DNA of 64,000 nt from Streptomyces plumbidurans (GTDB lineage: Bacteria > Actinomycetota > Actinomycetes > Streptomycetales > Streptomycetaceae). The stretch is from contig NZ_JAFJSY010000014.1 of the NCBI RefSeq assembly GCF_019857225.1, positions 1-64,000 of the forward strand. The letters run 5' to 3'. The notes under the pieces are model-generated. The model had not been told where the DNA came from and made no database searches. It saw nothing but the letters and a program-made list of their open reading frames with translations. Positions 18,647-27,231 of this stretch are shown one piece after another (the stretch's first letter is position 1; each line of letters begins with the position of its first letter). Both the position numbers and the translations under genes were made by a program.

Positions 18647-20161
18647 TCAGGCCAGCCGGATCACGTTCCACGACAGCGGTTCCAGTACGGCGGTGAGCCG
18701 GCCGTCCTTCAGCCCCGTGCCCTCGACCGTGTGCGGGGCGACCCGTTCGGGGTCGTCGAGGGTGTTGCGGGCGTCCGGGTCACTGTCCGAAAGGGCGCTG
18801 TGCTCGACGACCGACGTCAAGTCCAGTCCGTTGAGGGCGACTTCGAGGGGCAGCGCTTCGGTACGGCTGCGGTTGACGGCGAAGACGGTGACGGTGCCGT
18901 CCTGCGCGCGTACGGCGGTGGCGTGCAGCAGGTCGGTCTCGCCGTACTTCTTCGTCTCGTACGTCGGGGAGTCGACCCGGACGTCGAGGACCCGGCCCTG
19001 GCCGTGCCGAGCGGCCTGGGCGAAGGGGAAGAAGGTCGTCTGGCGCCAGGCCGGGCCGCCGGGCTCGGTCATGATCGGCGCGATGACGTTGACGAGCTGG
19101 GCGAGGCAGGCCACGGTGACGCGGTCCGCGTGCCGGAGCAGCGCGATGAGGAGCGAGCCGAGGACGACGGCGTCGGTGACGCTGTAGTTGTCCTCCAGCA
19201 GCCGCGGGGCCTCGGGCCAGTCGTCCTGCTCGAAGGTCTTGGCGCGCGCCTCCCACTCGGGCAGGTACCAGACGTTCCACTCGTCGAAGGAGAGGTTGAT
19301 CCGCTTCTTCGACTTCAGCCGTGCGCCCACGTGGTCGGCGGTCGCGACGACGTTCTCGATGAAGGACTCCATGTCGACGGCGGAGGCGAGGAAGGAGTCG
19401 ATGTCGCCGTCCTCGGGCCAGTAGTAGGCGTGCAGGGAGACGTGGTCGACGAGGTCGTACGTCTCCTTGAGGACCGTCGCCTCCCACTCGGCGAACGTCG
19501 GCATGGCCTGGCTGGAGGAGCCGCAGACGACCAGTTCCACGCCCGGGTCGGCCTGGCGCATGGCGCGGGCGGTCTCGGCTGCGACGCGGCCGTACTCCTC
19601 GGCCGTCTTGTGGCCGGTCTGCCAGGGGCCGTCCATCTCGTTGCCCAGGCACCACAGCCTGATGCCGAACGGGTCCTTGTCGCCGTGCGCGACGCGCAGG
19701 TCCGAAAGGGCCGTGCCCGCGCGGTGGTTGGCGTACTCCTGGAGCTGCAGGGCCTCGGCGACGCCGCGGGTGCCGAGGTTGACGGCCATCATGGGCTCGG
19801 CCTGCGGGCCGATCTTGCGCAGGAAGCCGATGTACTCGGACAGGCCGAAGCGGTTGGTCTCGGTGGAGTGCCAGGCGAGGTCGAGTCGGCGGGGGCGGTC
19901 CTCGGTCGGGCCGACCGAGTCCTCCCACTTGTAGCCCGAGACGAAGTTGCCGCCCGGGTAGCGGATCGCGGTGACGCCGAGTTCGCGGACGAGGTCCAGG
20001 ACATCCTGGCGGAGGCCTTCGGCGTCGGCGGTGGGGTGGGTTGGTTCGAAGATGCCGGTGTAGACGCAGCGGCCCAGGTGTTCTACGAAGCTGCCGAAGA
20101 GTCGGGGGGTGGTGTCTCCGACGGTGAAGGCTGGGTCGAGGGTCAGGTGGGCTGTGCGCAT
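18647..20161 (-). CDS. abfA: Alpha-L-arabinofuranosidase, GH51 family
   Basis: This 504-residue enzyme starts at ATG 20161 with GAAAGG upstream; the longer frame to 20278 runs into the dispersed repeat. GH51 motifs are clear: LFGSFVEHLGRCVYTGIFEP, IRYPGGNFVSGYKWEDSVGP, acid/base Glu in CLGNEMDGPWQTGHK and nucleophile Glu in SFDEWNVWY. There is no signal peptide, so it works inside the cell, releasing arabinose from imported arabino-oligosaccharides. It lies downstream of the two permeases and binding protein on the same strand, separated by a 130-bp gap containing a dispersed repeat, so it may be co-transcribed with them. It is convergent with the beta-galactosidase (10-bp gap). Confidence 0.93.
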   Translation of the reverse strand: MRTAHLTLDPAFTVGDTTPRLFGSFVEHLGRCVYTGIFEPTHPTADAEGLRQDVLDLVRELGVTAIRYPGGNFVSGYKWEDSVGPTEDRPRRLDLAWHSTETNRFGLSEYIGFLRKIGPQAEPMMAVNLGTRGVAEALQLQEYANHRAGTALSDLRVAHGDKDPFGIRLWCLGNEMDGPWQTGHKTAEEYGRVAAETARAMRQADPGVELVVCGSSSQAMPTFAEWEATVLKETYDLVDHVSLHAYYWPEDGDIDSFLASAVDMESFIENVVATADHVGARLKSKKRINLSFDEWNVWYLPEWEARAKTFEQDDWPEAPRLLEDNYSVTDAVVLGSLLIALLRHADRVTVACLAQLVNVIAPIMTEPGGPAWRQTTFFPFAQAARHGQGRVLDVRVDSPTYETKKYGETDLLHATAVRAQDGTVTVFAVNRSRTEALPLEVALNGLDLTSVVEHSALSDSDPDARNTLDDPERVAPHTVEGTGLKDGRLTAVLEPLSWNVIRLA

Positions 20162-20195
20162 GGTCGCCTTTCGGGGGTGGGTGGTGCATGTTTTT

Positions 20196-20278
20196 TGGCG
20201 GGTGCGGGTTGTGTGTGGCTTGTCGCGCTCACGCGGCGGAGCCGCAAATCGATACAGCCCCGCGCCCCTAAAAGCCAA
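20196..20278. repeat. Dispersed intergenic element, copy 1
   Basis: This element contains GGCGGGTGCGGGTTGTGTG, a small hairpin GCGGC-GGA-GCCGC, and CAGCCCCGCGCCCCT. A second copy with the same order of motifs lies at 36091-36172. I recall similar sequences scattered between Streptomyces genes. Here it lies between the transporter permease and abfA, where it could act as a terminator or processing site. Confidence 0.6.
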
Positions 20279-20291
20279 AACCGGAGGTCCG

Positions 20292-21185
20292 CTACTGGCC
20301 TGCCAAGCCTGTGTGGGCGACGCCCGCCACTATTTGGCGTTGGAAGAAGATGAAGACGATGATCAGGGGGAGGCCTGCCATGAGGCCGCCGGCCATGAGT
20401 TGGGCCCATTGGATGCCGTAGGAGTTCATGACGGTGGCGATGCCGTTGGGCATGGTCATCAGGTCGGGGTTGTTGGTCACCATGTACGGCCAGAGGAAGT
20501 TGTTCCAGGAGCTGATGAAGGTGAAGATGCCGACCGCGGCGAGGGAGGGGCGCGAGAGCGGGAGGACGATCGTGAAGAAGACCCGCCAGCGGCCCGCGCC
20601 GTCGATGAAGGCGGCCTCCTCCAGTTCGTGCGGGATGCCCTGGAAGAACTTGTAGAGGATGTAGACCATCGCGGCGGGCGCGCACTGCGGCAGGATCATG
20701 CCCCAGTAGGTGTCGACCATGCCCATCTGCTGGACGGTGGTGAACAGGGGTACGCCGAGCACCGCCGGGGAGATCATCAGGCCCGCCATGACGACGCCCA
20801 TGAGCACCGTCTTGCCGCGGAACTCGGTGCGGGCGAAGCCGTATCCGGCGAGCGCGCTGACCAGGACGACCACGGAGGTCACGCACACCGACACGACAAG
20901 GGAGTTGAGGAGCCAGTTGGTGATGTTGCCGGTGTCGAACAGGGCCTTCCATGCCTGGCCCGTCCACACCTTGGGCAGCCAGTGCGGCGGGATCTGGGCC
21001 GCCTCGGTCTCGGACTTGAGCGAGGTGAACAGGGCCGCGGCGATCGGTGCCACGAACACGACGGAGACGGCGAGCCCGATCAGCGTGAGGACGATCTGGC
21101 CGGGTGTCCAGGGCCTGCGGGCCTTGGTGCGTACGGTCGGACCGGTGCGTACGGTCGGACGGGTGGTGGCCTCGGCGGTGGTCAT
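20292..21185 (-). CDS. Oligosaccharide ABC transporter permease (MalG/AraQ type)
   Basis: This 297-residue permease has about six membrane segments (ends at LIIVFIFFQRQIVAG) and the cytoplasmic EAA loop EEAAFIDGAGRWRVFFTIVLPLSRP. The N-terminal 25 residues hold a short repeat (VRTGPTVRT) encoded by two near-identical 16-bp units at about 21126-21160. The start ATG overlaps the stop of the other permease by 4 bp. With that permease and the Tat-type binding protein it forms a carbohydrate uptake-1 (CUT1) importer. No ATPase is encoded here, so it presumably uses a shared MsiK-type ATPase, as is usual in Streptomyces. Confidence 0.9.
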   Translation of the reverse strand: MTTAEATTRPTVRTGPTVRTKARRPWTPGQIVLTLIGLAVSVVFVAPIAAALFTSLKSETEAAQIPPHWLPKVWTGQAWKALFDTGNITNWLLNSLVVSVCVTSVVVLVSALAGYGFARTEFRGKTVLMGVVMAGLMISPAVLGVPLFTTVQQMGMVDTYWGMILPQCAPAAMVYILYKFFQGIPHELEEAAFIDGAGRWRVFFTIVLPLSRPSLAAVGIFTFISSWNNFLWPYMVTNNPDLMTMPNGIATVMNSYGIQWAQLMAGGLMAGLPLIIVFIFFQRQIVAGVAHTGLAGQ

Positions 21186-22120
21186 CGGACGCCCTCCTCA
21201 CGGTTGCGCAGCAGCCACATCCGGGCGAGGGCGACGACTGCGATGAGTACGAAGAAGATGACGGACATCGCGGAGGCGTAGCCCACGCGGTAGCTGGTGA
21301 AGCCCTGTTCGAGGGTGTACTGCACGAACGCCCGGGTGCTGAGCTCGGGTCCGGGGCCGAAGTCCATCATCACGACGGCCTGGTCGAAGAGTTGCAGCGA
21401 GGCGAGGATCTGCAGGGCGAGCACCAGTCCGGTGATGTTGCGCAGCAGCGGCAGCGTGATGTGGACCATGCGGTGCCAGGCGTTCGCGCCGTCGAGCTTC
21501 GCGGCCTCGTAGAGGTGGTCGGGGATGCCCTGGAGCGCGGCGAGGTAGAGCAGGAAGGAGAAGCCGACCGTCCACCACAGGGTCTCGATGACGATGGCGA
21601 GCATCGCGTACGACTTGTCGGTCAGCCAGGGCGTGGTGATGCCGAAGACATGGTTGAACATGCCGATGCCCTGGGTGAACAGCCACTGGAAGAGGTTGGC
21701 GGCGACGGTCGACGGCAGCAGGAACGGGGCGAAGAAGCACAGCCGCCACAGCCATTTGCCGCGCTCGATGTTGTGCGCCAGCATCGCGAGCAGAAAGGCG
21801 AGGACGACGATGCACGGCACCACGAGCAGCGTGAAGTAGGCGCTGTGGCCGAGCGCGTCCCACATCGCCGAGTCGTGCAGCGCCTCGCGGTAGTTGTCGA
21901 GGCCGACGAAGTGCGTGTCGTCGCCGGAGATGTTGGCGTCGGTCAGGCTCAGGTACAGGCCGCGCAGCAGCGGCCAGATCACGAACAGCGTGAACAGCGC
22001 CAGGAACGGGGCGACGAACCAACCCCCGTGCTGGAAGCCCTGTTTGCGACGCAGGGTCGCACTGGCTGCGGCGGTCTTCGTCCGCGCCGGTACGACGACG
22101 GTCTGGGCACTGGTCGTCAT
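21182..22120 (-). CDS. Oligosaccharide ABC transporter permease (MalF/AraP type)
   Basis: This 312-residue inner-membrane protein starts at ATG 22120, overlapping the binding-protein stop by 4 bp. The first membrane span is APFLALFTLFVIWPLLRGLYLSL. The EAA motif is LYEAAKLDGANAWHRMVHITLPLLR. It pairs with the downstream permease to form the transmembrane channel of a CUT1 importer for arabino-oligosaccharides or related sugars. Confidence 0.9.
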   Translation of the reverse strand: MTTSAQTVVVPARTKTAAASATLRRKQGFQHGGWFVAPFLALFTLFVIWPLLRGLYLSLTDANISGDDTHFVGLDNYREALHDSAMWDALGHSAYFTLLVVPCIVVLAFLLAMLAHNIERGKWLWRLCFFAPFLLPSTVAANLFQWLFTQGIGMFNHVFGITTPWLTDKSYAMLAIVIETLWWTVGFSFLLYLAALQGIPDHLYEAAKLDGANAWHRMVHITLPLLRNITGLVLALQILASLQLFDQAVVMMDFGPGPELSTRAFVQYTLEQGFTSYRVGYASAMSVIFFVLIAVVALARMWLLRNREEGVR

Positions 22121-23466
22121 GCGGTCGCACCTCCCTGCGCTGCGGTCCTGCCGTCCATCGGGTTCTTCGTGGCGAGGAGCTTGGCGAGCTGCTTCTTCAT
22201 CCGCTGCGCGGCCGCGGCGGGCTTGGCCGAGCCCATGGTCGAGGAGACGACGATCGGGCCGAGGTCCTGGGCGAGGATGCCGGTCGAGCCGGCGAACCAC
22301 ACCTTCGGCTCGGTGGCCTGGTGGTCCATCGCGGACACGTACTCGTGCTGCGGGGTGAGCTTCTTGTACGCGGGTGTGGACAGCGTCGGCGTGTACGCCG
22401 GGATGTGGCCGCCCGCCGCCCACTGCAGGGCGTGCTTGACGACGTAGGCCGCCAGTCGGTGCGCGCCCTCGTTGGCGGCGCCGCCGCGGTCGGCCTGGTG
22501 CGGCAGGACGAAGGAGTGCGACTCGGCGTGGGTGGCCTGCTTGCCGAAGACGGGCGGCAGCGGGGTGGCGCCGTAGTCCAGCTTGGCGCCGGAGAAGACC
22601 GGCACCGACCAGTTGCCCTCCCAGGTGAAGGGGGCGCCGTTGATGAACTGCTCGCCGGTCGGGGCGCCCGGGATGACGTAGCCGTCGGTGACGTGCTTGC
22701 GGAAGAACTCCAGGACCTCGGTGGCCTTGTCGACGTCGAAGAGCACCTCGGTCTTGGCGTCGTTGAACCAGGTGCCGCCGAGCTGGGTGTAGAAGGCGAC
22801 GAAGAACCACCACTGGAAGTTCTGGTCGTTGGTCCACAGGCCGATCGTCTGCAGCCCCTTCTTCTGGACCTTCCTGGCCTTCTTCAGGACGTCGAACCAC
22901 TCGGTGGTGGAGGTGACGGGGATCATCAGACCGTCGTCGCCGAGCAGGCCCGCCTTCTTCAGTACGTCCCTGCGGTAGAAGCAGAGCTGGACGTGGATGT
23001 CGAGTGGCAGGGCGTACAACGTGCCGTCGATGACGCCGCGTTGCCACAGCTTGGGGTTCCAGTCCTTCTCGCGCACGCCGTACTTGGCGAGCAGGTCCAT
23101 GTCCCAGGGGTCGAGCAGGCGGCCGGGCGAGAAGCCGGTGACCCGGCCGAGGTGCATGACGCCCAGGTCGGGAGCGCGGTTTCCGGCCGCCGCCATGGCG
23201 AGCTTGGTGTAGTACGGGCTGCCCCACTGGAGGGTGGCGTCCTTGACCGCGATGTCCGGGTGCGCCCGGCGGAAGGCGTCCAGCATCGTGATCATGTTGG
23301 AGCCGTCGCCGCCGCTGAAGAGGTTCCAGTAGCGCACCCGGGTGCGCCCTCCGGTGGTCAGCGCGTCGGCGCCGGTGCCGAGCGCGGCGAAGCCGAAGCT
23401 GCCGGCGACGGTGAGTCCGCCGACGGCCGCGAGAAGGTTCCTGCGACTCAGGTCAGGTCGTTCCAT
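22117..23466 (-). CDS. Tat-exported substrate-binding protein of oligosaccharide ABC transporter
   Basis: This 449-residue extracytoplasmic binding protein (family 1) has a Tat signal with LSRRNLLAA at residues 6-14. After it comes TRVRYWNLFSGGDGSNMITMLDAFRRAHPDI, the normal start of CUT1 binding domains, and a lysine-rich C-terminus. No lipobox Cys is present, so it is either anchored by the uncleaved signal or released. The start ATG 23466 follows AGGGCAGG. It leads the operon with two permeases and, after a 130-bp gap, the GH51 arabinofuranosidase, which makes arabino-oligosaccharides the likely substrate. A promoter and two TTCG boxes lie upstream. Confidence 0.9.
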   Translation of the reverse strand: MERPDLSRRNLLAAVGGLTVAGSFGFAALGTGADALTTGGRTRVRYWNLFSGGDGSNMITMLDAFRRAHPDIAVKDATLQWGSPYYTKLAMAAAGNRAPDLGVMHLGRVTGFSPGRLLDPWDMDLLAKYGVREKDWNPKLWQRGVIDGTLYALPLDIHVQLCFYRRDVLKKAGLLGDDGLMIPVTSTTEWFDVLKKARKVQKKGLQTIGLWTNDQNFQWWFFVAFYTQLGGTWFNDAKTEVLFDVDKATEVLEFFRKHVTDGYVIPGAPTGEQFINGAPFTWEGNWSVPVFSGAKLDYGATPLPPVFGKQATHAESHSFVLPHQADRGGAANEGAHRLAAYVVKHALQWAAGGHIPAYTPTLSTPAYKKLTPQHEYVSAMDHQATEPKVWFAGSTGILAQDLGPIVVSSTMGSAKPAAAAQRMKKQLAKLLATKNPMDGRTAAQGGATA

Positions 23467-23480
23467 AGCCTGCCCTATCT

Positions 23481-23515
23481 GTTCGGTATTTCGACATTCG
23501 CTCGTAACTTCGAAC
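23481..23515 (-). promoter_or_regulatory. Operator C: paired TTCG boxes before the ABC operon
   Basis: GTTCG (23481-23485), a 23-bp gap and TTCGAAC (23509-23515). On the minus strand the proximal box reads TGTCGAAATACCGAACA, matching operators A, B and D. The distal box ends 3 bp from the -10 element, so a bound repressor would cover the transcription start. Confidence 0.6.
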
Positions 23516-23518
23516 GGG

Positions 23519-23547
23519 ACCGTAAGGAGGAAGCGCTTGCTAGTCAA
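23519..23547 (-). promoter_or_regulatory. Promoter of the oligosaccharide ABC operon
   Basis: Minus-strand TTGACT (23542-23547) and TACGGT (23519-23524) with a 17-bp spacer. The spacer includes the 8-bp palindrome AAGCGCTT, a core found in LacI-type operators. Spacing, GCAAG position and TACGGTCCCGT are shared with the arabinanase promoter. Confidence 0.7.
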
Positions 23548-23686
23548 TGCTTTGGACAGGAGTTTCCGGCCGGTGCGAGGTCGTTCCCGGTTCAAACGGC
23601 GGCGCCCGACCACCTGACGTGGACCGGACCGGCCGCGTAGTCTCGGACCGCTTGTTGTACGGCGAGCGGCGCCGGAAGGGGGAACG

Positions 23687-24364
23687 ATGGACATCGCGGG
23701 CGCGCGGCGCAAAGGGGCCCGGATCGCTGCCGGGCTGCTGCGCTCGCGGAGGGTCGCCGGAATGCGGGAGCTGGCCGAACGCCTCGGCGACGCCGTCCGG
23801 TCCAGGCCCCGACCGCCCGCCGACGCGCACGAGTTGTGCCGGGCGCTGTGCGAGGAGATGAGCGTGCTGCGCGGCGGACGCCCCGTCGATCTGCGCTTCG
23901 AGCGCTTCCCCGACGAGATCGAAGTCACCGGGTTGTGGGTGGAGTTCCAGGACTTCGACCTGGTCATCGTCGAGGAGCGGGCCGAGGCGGTGCAGCAACT
24001 GGTCATTTTGGGGCATGAGTTGTGGCATCTGCACATGGGTCACGCGCATCGCCACCCGTCCACGGCGAACGCATTCGCCCAAGAGCCCGGCTGGAACTCC
24101 TCCGCCGGACAGCCGGGTTGGGACTCCTCCGCCGCTCTGGCGGTGGCCGCCCGCAACGGTTCGCGGGAGGCCGACGAGGCCGAGGCCGACGACTTCGGGC
24201 ACCGGCTCGCGGCCGCGCTGAGGCCCGCCCTGCCCGGACGGGGCGGCGGAGCACCGCCCGACCCGGTCCAAAGATCCCTCGGCTACCGCGGGCGTGAGGG
24301 ACGTGACCGCGGGCGTGAGGGACGTACTCGCGGGCGTGAGGGACGTGAAGGACAGGCGCGGTGA
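23687..24364 (+). CDS. IrrE/ImmA-like zinc metallopeptidase (toxin-component family)
   Basis: This 225-residue protein has HELWHLHMGH at about residues 109-118, an HExxH zinc-protease motif with a third His, preceded by the strand DLVIVEERAEAVQQLVILG typical of the ImmA/IrrE fold. Streptomyces databases usually label such proteins as toxin components of toxin-antitoxin systems. ATG 23687 follows GGAAGGGGGAAC. The C-terminus is a three-fold RGREGRD repeat (see the separate repeat). The next gene overlaps by 4 bp. In relatives I recall an XRE-type regulator just upstream; none is present here, so the peptidase partner is missing or elsewhere. Antirepressor cleavage is inferred from the family, not shown. 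Confidence 0.75.
   Translation: MDIAGARRKGARIAAGLLRSRRVAGMRELAERLGDAVRSRPRPPADAHELCRALCEEMSVLRGGRPVDLRFERFPDEIEVTGLWVEFQDFDLVIVEERAEAVQQLVILGHELWHLHMGHAHRHPSTANAFAQEPGWNSSAGQPGWDSSAALAVAARNGSREADEAEADDFGHRLAAALRPALPGRGGGAPPDPVQRSLGYRGREGRDRGREGRTRGREGREGQAR
24287..24349 (+). repeat. Three 21-bp tandem repeats in coding sequence
   Basis: Units 24287-24307, 24308-24328 and 24329-24349 differ only in their last three bases and begin CGCGGGCGTGAGGGACGT. They encode RGREGRD-like heptads at the C-terminus of the metallopeptidase. This suggests recent slippage expansion; copy number may vary between strains. Confidence 0.85.
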
Positions 24365-25758
24365 CCTCACTGCGACTGGCCGAAGGTCCTACGGCGTTCG
24401 TCACCGGCCTGTACGTCACCTTCTGGCTGCCCGGCCTGGTCCTGACCGCGGCCCTGGTGGTCAAGCTGCCCAGCATCCTCAAGCTGTGGCGCGACCCGCT
24501 GCTGCGTGCCGTCGGCGGTCTGCTGCTGTTCGCCTGCGCGGTGTTCGCCTTCGCGGCCCCGGGCACCATCGCCTGGACGAACCGGGTCACCGGCGTGCCG
24601 AACATCGCCGCGCCCTGGGTGTACACCCTGATCACCGCGCTGTCCGCGTGCTGGCTGCTGCTGGTGGTGCACTGGCGCAACGGCCCCACCGACCACCGGG
24701 AGGAGACGCGCCGCGCCACCCGCTGGGTGGTCGGGCTGCACGCCGCCGTGGTCGTCGCGCTGTGGGTGCTGTTCGCGCTCGCCGACGTACCGGTGGAACG
24801 CGTCCGGGACCTCGACACGTATTACGCCGGTACGCCGTTCATGCGCGAGGAGATCGTGCTCTACCTGCTGGCACAGGCGGTGGCCTGCTCGATCACCACC
24901 TGGCTGGTCTGGAACTGGATCCGCACCGACGGCCTCGACGCCTGGCTGCGCTGGGGGCTGCGCTTCCTCGGTGTCGGATTCGCCACCAACCTGCTGTTCA
25001 GCGCCGCCAAGTTCACGGCGGTGGTGGCCCGTTGGACCGGTCACGACCTGGACTGGCTGAACACCAACATCGCTCCTTCGGCGGCCTGTGTCGCCGCCAC
25101 GCTGGTCGCGATCGGCTTCATCGTGCCGCACGTCGGCCAGTACCTGCGCGAGCGCTGGCTGGTGCGCCGCCGCTACCGCGACCTCAAGCCGCTCGCCCGC
25201 CTGATGCGGACCGTCGCGGGCCGCCGCGAACCGCTCGCCCTGCGCGCCACCGCCGAGATGCGCCTGATCCGCCGCGAGACCTACATCCGCGACGCGCTCC
25301 TGCAGCTGTCGCGGTTCCTGGACGAGGACCTGCGCGGCCGGGCCCACGAGGCCGCACTCGCCCTCGGCCACGAGCGCGCCCGGGCGCAGGCGCTCGCCGC
25401 CGCGGTGACCATCCTGGACGCCGTGGAGGTCATGGACGCCGTCGAGAACGGGCGGTGTGCGGGGGACGGGCAGTGTGCGGGGGACGGGGAGCGTGCCGCG
25501 AACGGACAACGTGCGGGGGACGGTCGGCGTGCCGTCGACGGGCACCGTTCCATGGACGGGCACCCTGCCACGGACAGGCAGCGTGCCATGGACAGGCAGC
25601 GTGCCGTGGACGGTGGCGGCGGCACGGGCGAGGCCGACACCTCGTATCTGCTCCAGGAGATCCGGGCCGTGTCCGCGGCTCTGCGTCACACCGAAGAGAT
25701 CACGGCGGTGCGCACCCACCCGGCCGTCCCGGCAGAGAGCATGTCCGCGCATGAGTGA
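24361..25758 (+). CDS. MAB_1171c-like integral membrane protein
   Basis: This 465-residue protein starts at GTG 24361, overlapping the metallopeptidase stop. Seven hydrophobic segments occupy residues 15-265 (for example VTFWLPGLVLTAALVVKLP, LLLFACAVFAFAAPG, AAVVVALWVLFALADV). A soluble C-terminal domain follows (RRRYRDLKPLARLMRTV, RLIRRETYIRDALLQLSRFLDED). I recognise this architecture from proteins named MAB_1171c putative transporter; they regularly follow an XRE/ImmA pair. Residues 363-416 are a degenerate hexapeptide repeat. Transport is only a database label; the soluble tail resembles a signalling domain more than a transporter. The FAD oxidoreductase gene overlaps by 8 bp. Confidence 0.75.
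   Translation: MTSLRLAEGPTAFVTGLYVTFWLPGLVLTAALVVKLPSILKLWRDPLLRAVGGLLLFACAVFAFAAPGTIAWTNRVTGVPNIAAPWVYTLITALSACWLLLVVHWRNGPTDHREETRRATRWVVGLHAAVVVALWVLFALADVPVERVRDLDTYYAGTPFMREEIVLYLLAQAVACSITTWLVWNWIRTDGLDAWLRWGLRFLGVGFATNLLFSAAKFTAVVARWTGHDLDWLNTNIAPSAACVAATLVAIGFIVPHVGQYLRERWLVRRRYRDLKPLARLMRTVAGRREPLALRATAEMRLIRRETYIRDALLQLSRFLDEDLRGRAHEAALALGHERARAQALAAAVTILDAVEVMDAVENGRCAGDGQCAGDGERAANGQRAGDGRRAVDGHRSMDGHPATDRQRAMDRQRAVDGGGGTGEADTSYLLQEIRAVSAALRHTEEITAVRTHPAVPAESMSAHE
25447..25608 (+). repeat. Nine degenerate 18-bp repeats in coding sequence
   Basis: Nine consecutive 18-bp units encode hexads of the form D-G-x-R-A-x (for example DGQCAG, DGRRAV, DRQRAM). They form a hydrophilic, probably disordered insertion in the cytoplasmic tail of the membrane protein. 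The neighbouring upstream gene also ends in a tandem repeat. Confidence 0.8.
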
Positions 25759-27163
25759 ACGTCCCTCCCCCACCAGAACCGCAGTCGTCCTGGGGGGATC
25801 CCACACCGGCATGCTCGCGGCCCGCGCCCTGGCCGGCCCGGCCGACCGGGTCGTCGTCGTGGAGCGCGACACCCTGCCGAGCACACCCGGGCCCCGCAGA
25901 GGACTCCCGCAGGCCCGGCACGCCCATATGCTCTGGTCGGGCGGGGTGCGGGCGATGGAGGAGCTGCTGCCCGGCATCAGCACCGCACTCCTGGACGCCG
26001 GGGCCCGCCGCGCGCCCGTCACCACGGACATGGTCGTCCTGTCCGCTCACGGCTGGTTCAGGCGCTGGCCCGAGTCCCACCACGTCGTACTGGCCGGACG
26101 GGACCTGCTGGACGCGACGGTGCGCCGAGAGGTCCTCGCGGACGGGCGCGTCGAGTTGCTCGAGAACACGGAGGTGCTGGGGCTCACGGGGGACGCGAAG
26201 GCAGTCACCGGAGTACGGGTGCGTGAGCGCGGGGGCCGCGAGCGCGACCTCGCGGCGGACCTGGTCGTCGACGCCACAGGGCGCGGCTCCCAAGCACCCC
26301 GCTGGCTCACCGACCTCGGGCTGCCCGCGCCCGAGCAGCGCCGAGTCGACACCGGTCTCGCCTACGCCAGCCGGCTCCACCTCGCGCCCGAGCCCGCCCG
26401 CGGCGGCTTCCCCGTGATCAGCATCCAGCCGGACCCGCACGACGGCGGCCCCGGCCGGGCGGGCTTCCTGCTGCCCATCGAGAACGGCCGCTGGATCGTC
26501 ACCCTCAGCGGCACCCGCGGGGGCGAACCCGGCCCCGCCAACGCCTCGGGCGACGACTTCGCCCGCTTCGCCCGCGAGCAGCTACGACACCCACTCCTCG
26601 GCGAACTCCTCGCCCGGGCCGAGCCGTTGTCCGACGTCGCCTTCACCCGCGCCACCGTGAACCGCCGCTACTACTACGAACGTATGCCGTCCTGGCCCGA
26701 CAACTTCACCGTCCTCGGCGACGCACTGGCCTCACTCAACCCCACCTACGGACACGGCCTGGCGGTCGCTGCCCAAAGCGCCCTGCGCCTACGCCATTTG
26801 ACTCACCGTCACGGCATCGGCACCCCCGGCCTGTCCCGCCGCGTCCAAAAGGCGGTCGCCCGACCGGTCAACGCGGCCTGGGACCTCGCCACAGGACAGG
26901 ACATCTTCTACCCCGGAGCAACCGAAACCGGCCCCACCACCCGCGACCGCCTCCTGGCCGCCTACGTCTCCCGCCTGATGCACACAGCCACCGGCAACGG
27001 AAGAATCGCCCGCCGCGTAACCGACGTGACCTCGCTGGAACGCCGGGCGGAGGTGCTACTGGGGCCGTCGGTGCTCCTGGGGGCACTGTTCGGGCCGATG
27101 AGGCCTTCGCTTACTGGGCCGCCGCTGACGGGGGAGGAGTTGAAGAGGGTGGGGTTGGAGTAG
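25751..27163 (+). CDS. FAD-dependent oxidoreductase
   Basis: This 470-residue flavoprotein has the dinucleotide motif AVVLGGSHTGMLAARAL followed by VVVVERD, a conserved GLPQARHAHML, and a second FAD motif FTVLGDALASLNPTYGHGL. The overall pattern fits geranylgeranyl-reductase/PHBH-like monooxygenases. ATG 25751 overlaps the membrane-protein stop by 8 bp, making a three-gene unit with the metallopeptidase. The substrate is unknown. It is convergent with the SMP-30 gene; the 68-bp space between them is rich in G and C runs and may act as a bidirectional terminator. Confidence 0.85.
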   Translation: MSERPSPTRTAVVLGGSHTGMLAARALAGPADRVVVVERDTLPSTPGPRRGLPQARHAHMLWSGGVRAMEELLPGISTALLDAGARRAPVTTDMVVLSAHGWFRRWPESHHVVLAGRDLLDATVRREVLADGRVELLENTEVLGLTGDAKAVTGVRVRERGGRERDLAADLVVDATGRGSQAPRWLTDLGLPAPEQRRVDTGLAYASRLHLAPEPARGGFPVISIQPDPHDGGPGRAGFLLPIENGRWIVTLSGTRGGEPGPANASGDDFARFAREQLRHPLLGELLARAEPLSDVAFTRATVNRRYYYERMPSWPDNFTVLGDALASLNPTYGHGLAVAAQSALRLRHLTHRHGIGTPGLSRRVQKAVARPVNAAWDLATGQDIFYPGATETGPTTRDRLLAAYVSRLMHTATGNGRIARRVTDVTSLERRAEVLLGPSVLLGALFGPMRPSLTGPPLTGEELKRVGLE

Positions 27164-27231
27164 GGCGGGGGGTGGGGTGTGTGAGCCGGCCCGCTGGACC
27201 GACCCCCCCCCCGCACCCACAAACCGCAGCC

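Noticed and set aside
15948..19187. A 1,079-codon plus-strand frame over the beta-galactosidase and into abfA
   Set aside because: The translation is Arg/Pro-rich nonsense in an alternative frame of GH35 and antisense to GH51.
24287..24349. Regular repeats that might be a CRISPR array
   Set aside because: The 21-bp units are contiguous with no spacers, in frame inside a gene, and no cas genes are near.
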